A DNA stretch of 64,000 bases from Hysterangium stoloniferum. Its lineage: Eukaryota; Basidiomycota; Agaricomycetes; Hysterangiales; Hysterangiaceae. Position 1 is the stretch's first letter; each line of letters starts with the position of its first letter. This document shows, one piece after another, positions 1-9,603 of this stretch. The notes below the pieces were generated by a model. That model was not told the origin of the DNA and searched no databases. It worked only from the letters and a program-made list of their open reading frames with translations. The translations under genes were made by a program, and so were the position numbers. The DNA is taken from NCBI GenBank assembly GCA_015178975.1, contig WHVD01000001.1, forward strand, positions 2,728,001 to 2,792,000, given 5' to 3'.

Positions 1-815
1 TGTTGCTGTGCATTTATTGCTGGAAAAACAGGTGGATGGTGATGCTGTGGTGGTGCTAGCTGCAATATGGGTACCTGTTGTTGTGACTGATTTCCAGGTG
101 GATGGTAATGATGTGGATTTGGTGCTGGCTGTAAAATTGGTGGCTGCAGTTGAGCAGGTTGGTCTAATGGTGGTAAAGCAGCATACTGATCATACAGAGC
201 AGCTACTGTAGCAGAGCCAACTGCAGGTGCACCCTGTTGTATATGTGGTGCTAACTGCAAAATTGGTCTCTGCAATTGAGGAGCTGGATCTCCTCGTCTA
301 CGACCCCGCCCAAGAGGTTGTAATGGTGGCAAATCTGCATACCGCCTACGCAAGAGAGCCACTGCATCAGAGCCAACTTTATCAGAGCCACCTGCAGCAG
401 AGCCACCTGCAGCAGAGCCACCTGCAGCAGAGCCACCTGCAGCAGAGCCACCTGCAGCAGAGCCACCTGCAGCAGAGCCACCTGCAGCAGAGCCACCTGC
501 AGCAGAGCCACCTGCAGCAGAGCCACCTGCAGCAGAGCCACCTGCAGCAGAGCCACCTGCAGTAGAGCCACTTGCAGCAGAGCCACCTGCAGCAGAGCCA
601 CTTGCAGCAGAGCCACCTGGCTGAGCAACCAAAAATGGATTATCAGATTGACCTCTACCAACAGGAAGATGGAGATCTCGGAATGGTTGAAGAGGAGGTG
701 GTATATTAGAATTCACAGCTAAATGCCGATGACGATCAGATGGAGATGTCATTTGCAATTGTGCCCTATGCTGCCTTCGCTCCTCCTCCCGATTATGCTC
801 AGGTGTTCGATCCAT
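1..815 (-). CDS. Helitron protein, N-terminal region (partial, open to window edge)
   Basis: Start chosen at the ATG at 815-813, which opens MDRTPEHNREEERRQ, the basic Arg/Glu-rich N-terminus also seen in copy 2 and typical of fungal Helitron proteins. The frame stays open from there to base 1, so the gene continues outside. After about 60 residues comes a Gly-Gly-Ser-Ala-Ala tract (15-bp unit, about 382-615), then a Pro/Gln-rich region with repeated PILQLAP motifs. Compared with copy 2 this copy has a longer GGSAA tract and fewer of the 38-residue Pro/Gln units. Role inferred: low-complexity N-terminal extension of the Rep-helicase. No catalytic residues lie in this part. Confidence 0.6.
   Translation of the reverse strand, partial: MDRTPEHNREEERRQHRAQLQMTSPSDRHRHLAVNSNIPPPLQPFRDLHLPVGRGQSDNPFLVAQPGGSAASGSAAGGSAASGSTAGGSAAGGSAAGGSAAGGSAAGGSAAGGSAAGGSAAGGSAAGGSAAGGSAAGGSAAGGSDKVGSDAVALLRRRYADLPPLQPLGRGRRRGDPAPQLQRPILQLAPHIQQGAPAVGSATVAALYDQYAALPPLDQPAQLQPPILQPAPNPHHYHPPGNQSQQQVPILQLAPPQHHHPPVFPAINAQQ
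382..615 (-). repeat. 15-bp coding minisatellite (Gly-Gly-Ser-Ala-Ala)
   Basis: About 15 tandem copies of a 15-bp unit (plus strand cctgcagcagagcca), nearly identical, in frame with the Helitron N-terminal protein. The unit length is a multiple of three, so copy-number change keeps the frame. The equivalent tract in copy 2 (about 7690-7830) is shorter. Confidence 0.9.
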
Positions 816-922
816 ACTAATATAGCAATCACAGCAGTAGCAGCAGAGAGAGAAACCCTGCAAGAGAGGGGGAAGAGAGGAGGGGCAGAAAGTTGTAGTG
901 AATTAGGCTAAAATAAGCCAAA

Positions 923-1380
923 GAAAATTACAGGGAAAGGACTCACTTTCAATACTCCACTTATACTTATAGGGAGTGGTCACAAACACAGTAGAGAGTG
1001 GCAGGGAAAAGAAATGCAGACAAATGGGTCTAAAATAGCCCAAAAACGCGAAGAATAATGCATAAATATTTTTTAACAGCATGAGGGAAGGTACCAATAC
1101 AAACCTGGAGGTATGTTATATCTTCCAGTAACAATAGAAACAGCAATCAAGGCCAAACAGCCCAGAATAGAGGTCAATTCCACTGTAAGAATAATATCTG
1201 AGCAAAAAAAGGTAAGGATAATTACAGGGACAGGATTCACCTCCAATACTCCACTTATATTCACAGGGTGGACTCAAAAAAGCAGTGGAGAGTCCCAGGC
1301 CAAGGAAATTCAGACAAATAGGTCTAAAATACCCCAAAAATGGGAGAAATAATGCATAAATATATTAAAACAGCATGAGA
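923..1380. repeat. Two diverged direct repeats in the Helitron 5' leader
   Basis: Blocks at about 923-1080 and 1217-1380 share the same order of short motifs (aattacagggaaagg / aattacagggacagg, caatactccacttata, cagacaaatgggtctaaaata, aataatgcataaatat, cagcatgag). Copy 2 has the same pair at about 8113-8290 and 8415-8580, so the duplication predates the split of the copies. Probably non-coding leader or intron sequence. Confidence 0.75.
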
Positions 1381-2279
1381 AAGCCCAGAATTACCTGATT
1401 TTATGGGATAGTCTTCACACTGTGTATTTCAAAATTATGAATGAGAAGAACACCCAGGAAAAGGTAATTGTACTGCAAATAAATTATTTAATCATTAACA
1501 AAAATGAAAATTAAATAATAATAGGTAGGAGCTCACCACACGTTTGATATTGCCTGATCAGAGATGATAAACAATCAATATGGGTGGTCCAGGGCCAGTG
1601 GATAGCCAGACTCTAACTGCAGAATAATATATTTAATAATTAAAAAGGCAAAAGTTAATATAATTAAATAGAGGCCTCAACACACCTTGGTATGGGTCCA
1701 AATCCCTTGAGAAATATTCCAAAGAGCAGCCCCTCACAATGTAAGGAGGACAAAGCCGGGGGAGGGAGAGGGGCAGGGAGAAGGTGTGGCAGCCTCAAGG
1801 CTTTACAGCGGGCTTCTGGGCCTCCCGCGGCTATGGCTCCCACGTGTCACCAATGTCACGGAAAAGCTCCCGTGCATGTCACACAATGCTCCCGCGGCGG
1901 CAGAAATGCTCCCGCGAACGCCAAATAGCCTCCGGGTTTGCTCCCACGCTGACTAAGCTAGGGGCGCTAAGGTTAGTCATACTCTCCCACACCTCAGGGT
2001 TCGGGTGCTCCGCGCCCTCACACGGCGCCTAAAAGCGCCCACAAACCCACCATGCTCCTTTCACTTATTTGACAAGCCTGGGAACCCTTGCTATGCTGCG
2101 GGGCGGTCACTTCGTGACCTGCCCCACAACTTCGCTGCGGGCTCCAGCTTGTTGGGGGGCGAAGCCCCCCAAACCCCCCCGCATCCATGACTCTTAAGTA
2201 TTTCTGAGCACTTCTAAGTATTTACATATCACAATCACTGTTCAAAAAATTTAATCAAAACAATAAATACTTTAAAACT

Positions 2280-4145
2280 TCAATCTAATAATACATCTTT
2301 GTACACTATATTTACTGTTCTCTTTGTCTCCTTTAATAATATTTTTATCCCATTCCAACTTCTTCCCCTTGAAAGTCCCACATACAATTGCCCATGTCCA
2401 AACACTGCCATTCTCAAATCTATTCCTACCACTTTCAACAACTGTCCTTGTGATTTGTTAATTGTCATTGCAAATGCCAACCACACTGGAAACTGAATAT
2501 GATGCAGTTTAAATGGCAGTTGATCATCATTTGTAATTATTTTGATCCGTGAAAGAAATGCCATTTTTCCAGTACATGGTCCACTTAGGATCTGCACTTG
2601 AAGCAAATGATTTTCCATTTTCACCAATCGTAATCGTGTCCCATTGAAAAGCCCCCTCTGTGGATCTATATTCCGTAATAGCATCAATGGCACTCCTGGC
2701 TTCACCTCAAGTCGACTTGGTGAGATTCCACCAAAATTCAGGCTGTTCAAATACTCTACAGGATACATCTCTGTCTCACTGTCTCCCTCTGCAGTATCAG
2801 CACTGTGGTATACACGACTCTCCCCAGGGAATTTATTCAGAAGTTCTGAATTAATCTCATCAACCTCTGAATTCCTTGGACACAGAATTGCCCGGTCTAA
2901 GAAGTCTTCATCTTGCCAATCTCTTTGGTCTCTATCCACATGGATGTCTGGATATATCTCAGCAATTAGATCTGACATTCCTGGACCACAGATCATATGA
3001 GGAGGGACATCCATTGTATGATCCAAAGGCAAATCCTTTCCATGGCCTATATCCAATAGCCACTGAGCAAACTGTTGACTGTCTGGATCATCCTGGTCCA
3101 CCCGCATATGCTTTTTCAAGAAGAGTACCTTGATATGCTTCCACAGTTCTGATTTCTGGATACATTGTCCAATGATCTGTTCTTTTGAACCCTTTGGTAC
3201 AACAGGCAAAGTCTGCTGAAAGTCACCTCCCCAGGCCACAGGAATCCCTCCAAAGGGAAGATCCTCCTTGTCTAATAAATCCCTCAGGGTTCTGTCAACT
3301 GCCTCACATGTGAAACGTGACTGCATTGGAACTTCATCCCAGATAATCAGTCGGACATTCTTCATGAGCTCTGCTTTTTCTGAACCCTTTTTGATATGAC
3401 ATAGAGCATCCTTCTCACAGGGAACAGGGATTGAAAATGTACTGTGAGAAGTGCGACCACCCTTGAGAATCATTGATGCAATTCCAGAAGATGCCACACA
3501 AAGCACAATGTAGCCCTTGGCCCTACATGCATGTGCCAGAGTATTCCATACAAAGGACTTGCCAGTGCCTCCTGGACCATTGACAAAGAACAATTTGCCT
3601 TCTTGTTGCTCATCCACTGCCTTCATGATAGTCTCAAAGGCAGCATGTTGTTCAGGATTGCACTTTTCAAGATTAGCTTGGGCACTGGCAAGCTCATGTT
3701 GAATATTATAACTCTTTTGCTCCTTAATGAGACGGTTGCCAACAATGGCATCCCAATTATCAGTGCAGTTTGGCATGGTTGGATAGTGTGAGAGGGACTT
3801 TCCAGAATAGCGTAGGATCTTATCAATTTTATAGAGACCAAAGTCATAAACTTGGATTGGTGATGGATCATCAATGCCATGTGTTTGCCGAAGTATGAAC
3901 TCCAAATCATCACAAAGAAATACTTTAAAGTCATTCCAGAGTTCATGGGGTTGTGCAGGGGAGGACCTGGTCAAAATGATGGCAAACAACCTGCGAAGTT
4001 GAAACCCAGACTCTATGCGATGCCACTGACGGTCATCTTCAAGCAAACCACGTGCTACACAGGCTTGTTGAAATGTAGGATAGGTCTCACCCTGAAAGGT
4101 CCTGAGCTGTTCAAATGAGGTGGCACCTTTGACAACAGTGAGCAA
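2280..4145 (-). CDS. Helitron PIF1-type DNA helicase domain (C-terminal part of Rep-helicase)
   Basis: Superfamily 1B (PIF1/Pfh1-like) 5'-3' helicase that unwinds DNA during rolling-circle transposition. In the 621 residues shown, Walker A is GPGGTGKS at about 190-197, Walker B is LIIWDE at about 266-271, then GGDFQQTLPVV at about 306-316 and a C-terminal YVGLSRGRSWNGIKIL motif. It is in the same frame as the Rep part upstream (4161-6443), separated only by a TGA at 4163-4161. The sequence across that stop reads ...ASGE-stop-FHLRTLL, where family members carry an unbroken GE-x-F-x-LR stretch; an Arg CGA changed to TGA is the simplest reading. The ATG at 4145 is therefore probably an internal Met, not the true start. 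Confidence 0.9.
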   Translation of the reverse strand: MLTVVKGATSFEQLRTFQGETYPTFQQACVARGLLEDDRQWHRIESGFQLRRLFAIILTRSSPAQPHELWNDFKVFLCDDLEFILRQTHGIDDPSPIQVYDFGLYKIDKILRYSGKSLSHYPTMPNCTDNWDAIVGNRLIKEQKSYNIQHELASAQANLEKCNPEQHAAFETIMKAVDEQQEGKLFFVNGPGGTGKSFVWNTLAHACRAKGYIVLCVASSGIASMILKGGRTSHSTFSIPVPCEKDALCHIKKGSEKAELMKNVRLIIWDEVPMQSRFTCEAVDRTLRDLLDKEDLPFGGIPVAWGGDFQQTLPVVPKGSKEQIIGQCIQKSELWKHIKVLFLKKHMRVDQDDPDSQQFAQWLLDIGHGKDLPLDHTMDVPPHMICGPGMSDLIAEIYPDIHVDRDQRDWQDEDFLDRAILCPRNSEVDEINSELLNKFPGESRVYHSADTAEGDSETEMYPVEYLNSLNFGGISPSRLEVKPGVPLMLLRNIDPQRGLFNGTRLRLVKMENHLLQVQILSGPCTGKMAFLSRIKIITNDDQLPFKLHHIQFPVWLAFAMTINKSQGQLLKVVGIDLRMAVFGHGQLYVGLSRGRSWNGIKILLKETKRTVNIVYKDVLLD

Positions 4146-4160
4146 AGTACGGAGGTGGAA

Positions 4161-6443
4161 TCATTCCCCACTGGCAATGTTAACAAAATGAATGTGCCCT
4201 ATGGAAAAACCACTTTGACGTGGCTTCCATGATTTCTTCTTGGGGACATATGTGAAATACTCAGGAAATTCCATATAAAATGTGTCCTGGGCATGCTGTC
4301 CATTATAACCAATGAGACCCTTGGCATTAGCTTCAAAATAAGCCATGAGAGTTGTCCCTGAACGCTCTGCCCTTTGTAAAGCCTCAGCAGGACCTTGATC
4401 ACCATCAAAAAGTACAGTGTTTTCTCCAGGAAGATGGACCCCAAGTGCCATTACTGCAGGAACCTGGGTATGGAGTTCATTACGCATTAATCGCCAGACA
4501 GACTCATGTGCACTGACATAACGTGCATCAAGGTACTGTTGAATCTCATCTGGTGTTGTTCCAAATTCCATAGTTGTACGATCATGGCCCTTGTAACAGT
4601 ATTTATGCATGTACTTCATTGACCTATTGGTAAAGGTCAACTCTACATTGATGTGGCATTCAAAGGTGAGAATCAAAATAGGGGAGTAAGGGACGACATG
4701 TCTGTTGTCATATGTAAACTTGGGAGTTTCATAAACCCTTCCATTGTTGGGGCGAGCATATGTTGGATAGCCTTCCTCATTGACAATGGTGGCTTCACAC
4801 CAATCCTTTGGATAGTATTTACTACACTTCTTATCAACCATACAGGCAGCATTTGGATGTTCAGCTCCACAGGGGCCATGGGTCATGAGTTGTCCTACTA
4901 AATTAAATAGTCTGGGATATATTTCAGGATCTGGAAAACAGGCAGAAACAAATGAGTCAACATCTTCTGATGTCCTTGGCTTATTCTGGTCATCAAACCA
5001 TATGAGGCAGTGCATGTGTGGAAGACCCCGCTTTTGGAATTCAATGACATGGATATGGGCTACAGTTCTACCAAAGATCTGGTCCTCTGTGATCATCTTG
5101 AGTAGCTTAGCCTTCTTGGCAGCAAAGACACGGGAGACCAAATCAGGACGATCAGCAGCAGTCTGTCCAGGAAGCAATTCATCAGTAACCTCCTTCCACT
5201 TGGGATTAGCAGTCATGGTGATGAAGCAACTGGCATTGCCATACTTGCGTGCAATTGCAAATGAATTTTGTAAACTTTGTCTCATATCCCTTGAACTTCC
5301 AGTAAATGTAGAAGGCAGTATGACCCTCTGACCAATACTATTGGCATCTGTGCTGACATCCTGATTTGTAAATGCATCAACCACTTGGTTGTAGAGTTCT
5401 GCACATAACCTTGGTTGATTATCCCTGAGAAATCTCAATCTGCACTGCTCTGTTACTGCCCAGGCATTGACAATATACTGTTGGAATAGCTTTTGTGCAT
5501 AAAAAAAGATCATGGCTTCGTATGCTCTGGGAAATAGGTGATAGGCATAATATTCACATTGGGTCACTTTCCGACTTTTTTCTTCATCTTCACCTTCATC
5601 CTGCTGTCCAGGTTGGGGCTGCCAATTTTGATTTGCATAGGGAATATCCCATGACCAACCACGCTCACCCCTGGGAAAGAGCATGACATAATGAAGGGGT
5701 GTATAAATGGCTTGTGCATCATGGACATGATGGAACTGGCCCCCTCTCCTCTGAACAATAATATCCCTTGGGTCACCATGACCTGTATCACCATCTCCAG
5801 GGAGAATGACTGCAAGTTCATCACCGGTTGGAAGATTGTACCGTCTGGGATCATTAAAAGCTTTGTAGCTCAGCCTGACATGTAACCTTGGAGTCTCTGC
5901 CTGTGTTCTTAATCGCTCATGTGCCTGGCGATAGAGTTCTATAAATGGATTATATTGCTCCATGATATCCTGCAAGTCAGAAAAGGTTTGGTTGTTTAGG
6001 CTTCGATTTGCCCTATGATTCTGCCTCTGCTGCAATGCCTGTATCAGTCCATCCTCCTCTGCCAATGCAGGATCATGGATGTAAAGCTGAGCATAACTAC
6101 GTGATGTACCTTCTGTGTAAGGAATCAAGGAACCATGCTGGTGATACAGTTCACCATGGATTTTGAAGACATATGGGCCACCACCACCCTGCAAGACAGA
6201 CTCATCCAAATTGACACCCAGTGATGTAAATGCAAATGCATTATTATATGCCCGAATATTCTTCTGAAATTCCTTGCCATTGTCTGTATTATCCTCAAGG
6301 AGAGACCTTAAAGTGTGAGGGACTGGCTCAAGTATTGGGAGAGCCACCTTTCCTCCCTTGCAACACTTGCCAAATTTTGGATGTGTCTTAGAGCTATTTG
6401 CCAGACACTCATCCATCCAGTGAAAGGCTCCACAGTCTGGACA
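4161..6443 (-). CDS. Helitron Rep (HUH-Y2 nuclease) domain
   Basis: Rolling-circle replication initiator that nicks and rejoins DNA at the Helitron ends. The frame opens right after the TAG at 6446-6444 with the zinc-binding CPDCGAFHWMDE, the usual start of the conserved Helitron core. Counting from the Met at 6416, the FITMTANPKW motif lies at about 398-407, the HUH metal-binding motif HMH at 467-469, and the paired tyrosines in KYMHKYCYKGHD at 602 and 606. Catalytic residues are all present. It ends at TGA 4163-4161, after which the helicase continues in the same frame. The large ORF (751 aa from the first Met) is otherwise uninterrupted, pointing to recent activity. Confidence 0.9.
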   Translation of the reverse strand, partial: CPDCGAFHWMDECLANSSKTHPKFGKCCKGGKVALPILEPVPHTLRSLLEDNTDNGKEFQKNIRAYNNAFAFTSLGVNLDESVLQGGGGPYVFKIHGELYHQHGSLIPYTEGTSRSYAQLYIHDPALAEEDGLIQALQQRQNHRANRSLNNQTFSDLQDIMEQYNPFIELYRQAHERLRTQAETPRLHVRLSYKAFNDPRRYNLPTGDELAVILPGDGDTGHGDPRDIIVQRRGGQFHHVHDAQAIYTPLHYVMLFPRGERGWSWDIPYANQNWQPQPGQQDEGEDEEKSRKVTQCEYYAYHLFPRAYEAMIFFYAQKLFQQYIVNAWAVTEQCRLRFLRDNQPRLCAELYNQVVDAFTNQDVSTDANSIGQRVILPSTFTGSSRDMRQSLQNSFAIARKYGNASCFITMTANPKWKEVTDELLPGQTAADRPDLVSRVFAAKKAKLLKMITEDQIFGRTVAHIHVIEFQKRGLPHMHCLIWFDDQNKPRTSEDVDSFVSACFPDPEIYPRLFNLVGQLMTHGPCGAEHPNAACMVDKKCSKYYPKDWCEATIVNEEGYPTYARPNNGRVYETPKFTYDNRHVVPYSPILILTFECHINVELTFTNRSMKYMHKYCYKGHDRTTMEFGTTPDEIQQYLDARYVSAHESVWRLMRNELHTQVPAVMALGVHLPGENTVLFDGDQGPAEALQRAERSGTTLMAYFEANAKGLIGYNGQHAQDTFYMEFPEYFTYVPKKKSWKPRQSGFSIGHIHFVNIASGE

Positions 6444-8015
6444 CTATATGTTCATAGGACCCAAGTCATATCTTGGGAACCTGGCCTCAACAACTGGCTG
6501 CCTTCCAATGGGTAATTGTGCAACAGGAAGTAGAGGTGGAGGCATGGCTGCAGGTGGGAGTGGGTGTATGGCAGGAGGTGGGTGCATAGCAGGAGGTGGG
6601 GGAATGGCAGGAGGTGGTGCTAACTGTAGCTGTTGTTGCTGTTGTGGAGCTGGATTTCCAGGTAGATGGTGAAGCTGTGGTGGTGCCCACTGCAAAATAG
6701 GTGCTTGTTGTTGTTGTTGAGCTGGATTTCCAGGTGGATGATGATGCTGTGGTGGTGCTAATTGCAAAATGGGTACCTGTGCCTGGAGTTGTGGAATGGC
6801 ATTAATAGGTAAATGACCATAGTGCAGTTGTGGGGCTGGATTTCCAGGTGGATGGTGAAGCTGTGGTGGTGCCCACTGCAAAATAGGTAGTTGTTGTTGT
6901 TGTGGAGCTAGATTTCCAGACGGATGATGATGCTGTGGTGGTGCTAATTGCAAAATGGGTACCTGTGGCTGGAGTTGTGGAACTGCATTAATCAAAGCAT
7001 GACTATGTTGCAGTAGTGCAGATGGATGACTTTGCTGTACTGGTGGAGGTACATTTCCTGGTTGATGACCATGCTGTGGATGTGGTGCTGACTGTAAAAT
7101 TTGTGGCTGCAATTGAGCAGGTTGGTCTAATGGTGGTAAAGCAGCATACTGAGCATACAGAGCAGCTACTTGAGCAGAGCCAACTGCAGGCTGGAGAGCT
7201 TCATCTGCAGGTGCACCCTGTTGTATATAAAGTGGTTGCTGAGGTTGAGCAGCTACATTGCCTTGTACATGACCTGGTGCCTGTGGCTGAACAGGTGCAT
7301 TTGCTGGTTGATGACCCTGCTGGATATGTGGTGCTAACTGCAAAATTGGTTGCTGCAATTGAGCAGCTACATTGCCTTGTACATGACCTGGTGCCTGTGG
7401 CTGAACAGGTGCATTTGCTGGTTGATGACCCTGCTGGATATGTGGTGCTAACTGCAAAATTGGTTGCTGCAATTGAGCAGCTACATTGCCTTGTACATGA
7501 CCTGGTGCCTGTGGCTGAACAGGTGCATTTGCTGGTTGATTACCCTGCTGGATATGTGGTGCTAACTGCAAAATTGGTCGCTGCAATTGAGCAGCTGGAT
7601 TTCTCCGTCCACGACCCTGCCTAAGAGGTTGTAATGGTGGCAAATTTTCATACTGCCTATGCAAAAGAGCCACTGCATCAGAGCCAACTATAGTAGAGCC
7701 ACTTGCAGCAGAGCCACTTGCAGCAGAGCCACTTGCAGCAGAGCCACTTGCAGCAGAGCCACCTGCAGCAGAGCCACCTGCAGTAGAGCCACCTGCAGCA
7801 GAGCCACCTGCAGTAGAGCCACCTGGCTGAGCAACCAAAAATGGATTATCAGGTTGACCTCTACCAACAGGGAGATCTCCAAATGGTCGAGGAGGGAGTA
7901 ATATATTAGAACTCACAGCTAAACGTCGATGACGATCAGATGGAGATGTCATTTGCAATTGTGCCCTACGCTGCCTTCGCTCCTCCTCCCGATTATGCTC
8001 AGGAGTTCGATCCAT
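6444..8015 (-). CDS. Helitron N-terminal Pro/Gln-rich extension
   Basis: About 523 residues from the ATG at 8015, in the same frame as Rep and separated from it by a single TAG (6446-6444). Order: basic Arg/Glu-rich start (1-25), GGS/ASGS repeats (about 60-115), then a Pro/Gln/His-rich region holding 38-residue units (114-bp period, starts near 7253, 7367 and 7481 on the plus strand) with PILQLAPHIQQG cores. No enzyme motif. A TTG at 8063 would extend the frame 16 residues, but that stretch (Cys/Tyr-rich) follows a long pyrimidine tract ending in cag near 8062, so it may be the 3' side of an intron. Likely a disordered arm of the same polyprotein; function unknown. Confidence 0.7.
   Translation of the reverse strand: MDRTPEHNREEERRQRRAQLQMTSPSDRHRRLAVSSNILLPPRPFGDLPVGRGQPDNPFLVAQPGGSTAGGSAAGGSTAGGSAAGGSAASGSAASGSAASGSAASGSTIVGSDAVALLHRQYENLPPLQPLRQGRGRRNPAAQLQRPILQLAPHIQQGNQPANAPVQPQAPGHVQGNVAAQLQQPILQLAPHIQQGHQPANAPVQPQAPGHVQGNVAAQLQQPILQLAPHIQQGHQPANAPVQPQAPGHVQGNVAAQPQQPLYIQQGAPADEALQPAVGSAQVAALYAQYAALPPLDQPAQLQPQILQSAPHPQHGHQPGNVPPPVQQSHPSALLQHSHALINAVPQLQPQVPILQLAPPQHHHPSGNLAPQQQQLPILQWAPPQLHHPPGNPAPQLHYGHLPINAIPQLQAQVPILQLAPPQHHHPPGNPAQQQQQAPILQWAPPQLHHLPGNPAPQQQQQLQLAPPPAIPPPPAMHPPPAIHPLPPAAMPPPLLPVAQLPIGRQPVVEARFPRYDLGPMNI
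7253..7594 (-). repeat. 114-bp in-frame tandem repeat in Helitron ORF
   Basis: Three nearly identical 114-bp units encoding 38 residues each, differing by a few bases. Together with the 15-bp tract this makes the N-terminal extension length-variable between Helitron copies without breaking frame. Confidence 0.85.
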
Positions 8016-8063
8016 ACTAATATAGCAATCACAGCAGTAGCAGCAGAGAGAGAAACCCTGCAA

Positions 8064-9317
8064 GAGAGGGGGAAGAGAGGAGGGGCAGAAAGTTGTAGTG
8101 AATTAGGCTAAAATAAGCCAAAGAAAATTACAGGGAAAGGACTCACTTTCAATACTCCACTTATACTTATAGGGAGTGGTCACAAACACAGTAGAGAGTG
8201 GCAGGGAAAAGAAATGCAGCCAAATGGGTCTAAAATAGCCTAAAAACGCGAAAAATAATGTATAAATATTTTTTAATAGCATGAGGGAGGGTACCAATAC
8301 AAACCTGGAGATATGTTATATCTTCCAGTAACAATAGAAACAGCAATCAAGGTAAAACGGCCCAGAATAGAGGGTCAATCTCACTGTAAGAACAATATTT
8401 GAGCAAAAAAAGGCAAGATTAATTACAGGGACAGGAATCACCTTCAATACTCGACTTATAATCACAGAGAAAACTCAAAAAGCAGTGGAGAGTCCCAGGG
8501 AAAGGAAATTCAGACAAATAGGTCTAAAATAACCCAAAAATGGGAAAAATAATTCATAAATATATTACAACAGCATACGAAAGCCCAAAACATACCTGGT
8601 ATTATAGGGTGGCCTTCAGACTGTGTATTCCAATGAGAAGAACACCCAGGAAAGGGTAATCTGACTGCAAATAAATTATTTAATTATTAAACAAAGTGAA
8701 AATTAATTAATAATAGGTAGGAGCTCACCACACCTTTTATATTGCCTGAGGAGTTGAAGAAGGCTTCAGAGATGATAAATGATCAATATGGGGGGTCCAG
8801 GGCCAGTGGATAGCCAGACTCTAACTGCAGGATAATATATTTAACTATTAAAAAAGCGAAATTTAATACAATTAAATAGAGCCCTCAACACACCTTGGTA
8901 TGGGCCCAGGTACCCTTAGAAATATTCCAGAGAGGATCCCCTCACAATTTAAAGAGGACAAAGCCGGGGGAGGGAGAGGGGAAGGGAGAAAGTGTGGCAG
9001 CCTCAAGGCTTTACAGCGGGCTTCCAGGCTTCCCGCGGCTATGGCCGAAAATGTTCCCATGTGTCCCAAAATAGTTCCGGGTATGTCACAAATGTCATGG
9101 GAAATGCTCCCGTGGCGCTAAAATGCTCCCACGAACACCAAAAAGCATCCGGATTTGCTCCCGCGCTGACTAATAAGAGACTTCGGGCGCTAACGCGCCC
9201 TCAGCTGAGTCACACTCTCCCACCCCTGAGGGTTCGGGTGCTGCGCACCCTCACAAATTGGGGAAAAATTCGGGCGCTCCGCGCCCACCACCCACCAAGC
9301 AACTTTACTTTATTTGA
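8064..9317 (-). other. Helitron copy 2 5' leader and terminal region
   Basis: No gene. Holds the paired leader blocks (8113-8290, 8415-8580), an AT-rich stretch, and from about 8990 a GC-rich block with many short TCCCGCG/GCTCCCG motifs before the 5' terminus at 9317. The same block occurs in copies 1 and 4. The promoter of the Helitron gene should lie here, but I see no clear TATA box that decides it. Confidence 0.5.
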
Positions 9318-9603
9318 CAAGCCTGGGAACCCTTGCTACGCTGCGGGGCCATCACTTCGTGACCTGCCCCACAACTTCGCTGCGGGCTCCAGCTTGTTGG
9401 GGGGCTTCGCCCCCCAAACCCCCCCGCGTCCACAACTCTAAAGTATTTCTGAGGTCCATTGTTGTAAAAGAGAAACTGTTAGAATGGAAAATGTAAAGTG
9501 TTTGTAGGAACGGAAAGTGTTCGTAGGAATGGAAAGTGTTTGTAGGAACGGAAAGTGTTTGTAGGAACAGAAAGTGTTTGTAGGAACGGAAAGTGTTCAT
9601 AGG

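Larger units (their letters stand above)
1..2072 (-). mobile_element. Helitron copy 1 (partial, runs off left edge)
   Basis: Rolling-circle DNA transposon whose 5' part is in the window; the Rep/helicase part would lie to the left, outside. From position 1 to about 2070 it matches copy 2 (about 7190-9317) nearly base for base apart from small indels. Read on the minus strand the element begins TCAAATAAGTGAAAGG at 2072, the TC start expected of Helitrons. It abuts the 3' end of copy 2 (CTTG, 2076-2073) with no spacer. Contains the N-terminal open frame (1-815), a 5' leader with two diverged copies of a block of about 160 bp (923-1080 and 1217-1380), and GC-rich terminal modules (1800-2060). 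Family assignment is from copy 2; end placement is from comparison of four copies. Confidence 0.8.
2073..9317 (-). mobile_element. Helitron copy 2, autonomous, both ends present
   Basis: Full-length element of about 7.2 kb on the minus strand. Its 5' end (TC) is at 9317 and its 3' end (CTTG) at 2073. Near the 3' end are two strong hairpins: GGTCAC/GTGACC arms around 2104-2120 extended by GGGGC/GCCCC, and ggggggc-gaa-gcccccc at 2154-2170. It encodes Rep and a PIF1-type helicase in one frame with two in-frame stops, so it is close to intact. It is joined head-to-tail with copy 1 on the left and copy 3 on the right, as expected from rolling-circle replication past the terminator. It has no target-site duplication, as is normal for Helitrons. 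Confidence 0.85.

Noticed and set aside
382-615. CRISPR-like regular repeats
   Set aside because: The 15-bp units have no spacers and lie in a coding frame; the other arrays (18 and 19 bp) also lack unique spacers.
227-661. Long plus- and minus-strand frames reading QSHLQ or VALLQ repeats
   Set aside because: They are shadow frames of the 15-bp minisatellite. The true coding frame is the minus-strand Gly-Gly-Ser-Ala-Ala one, which continues into recognisable Helitron sequence.
7016-7624. 202-aa plus-strand frame with VEQLHCLVHDLVP repeats
   Set aside because: Antisense of the 114-bp repeats of the Helitron protein; it shows no start context and no kinship beyond the repeat.
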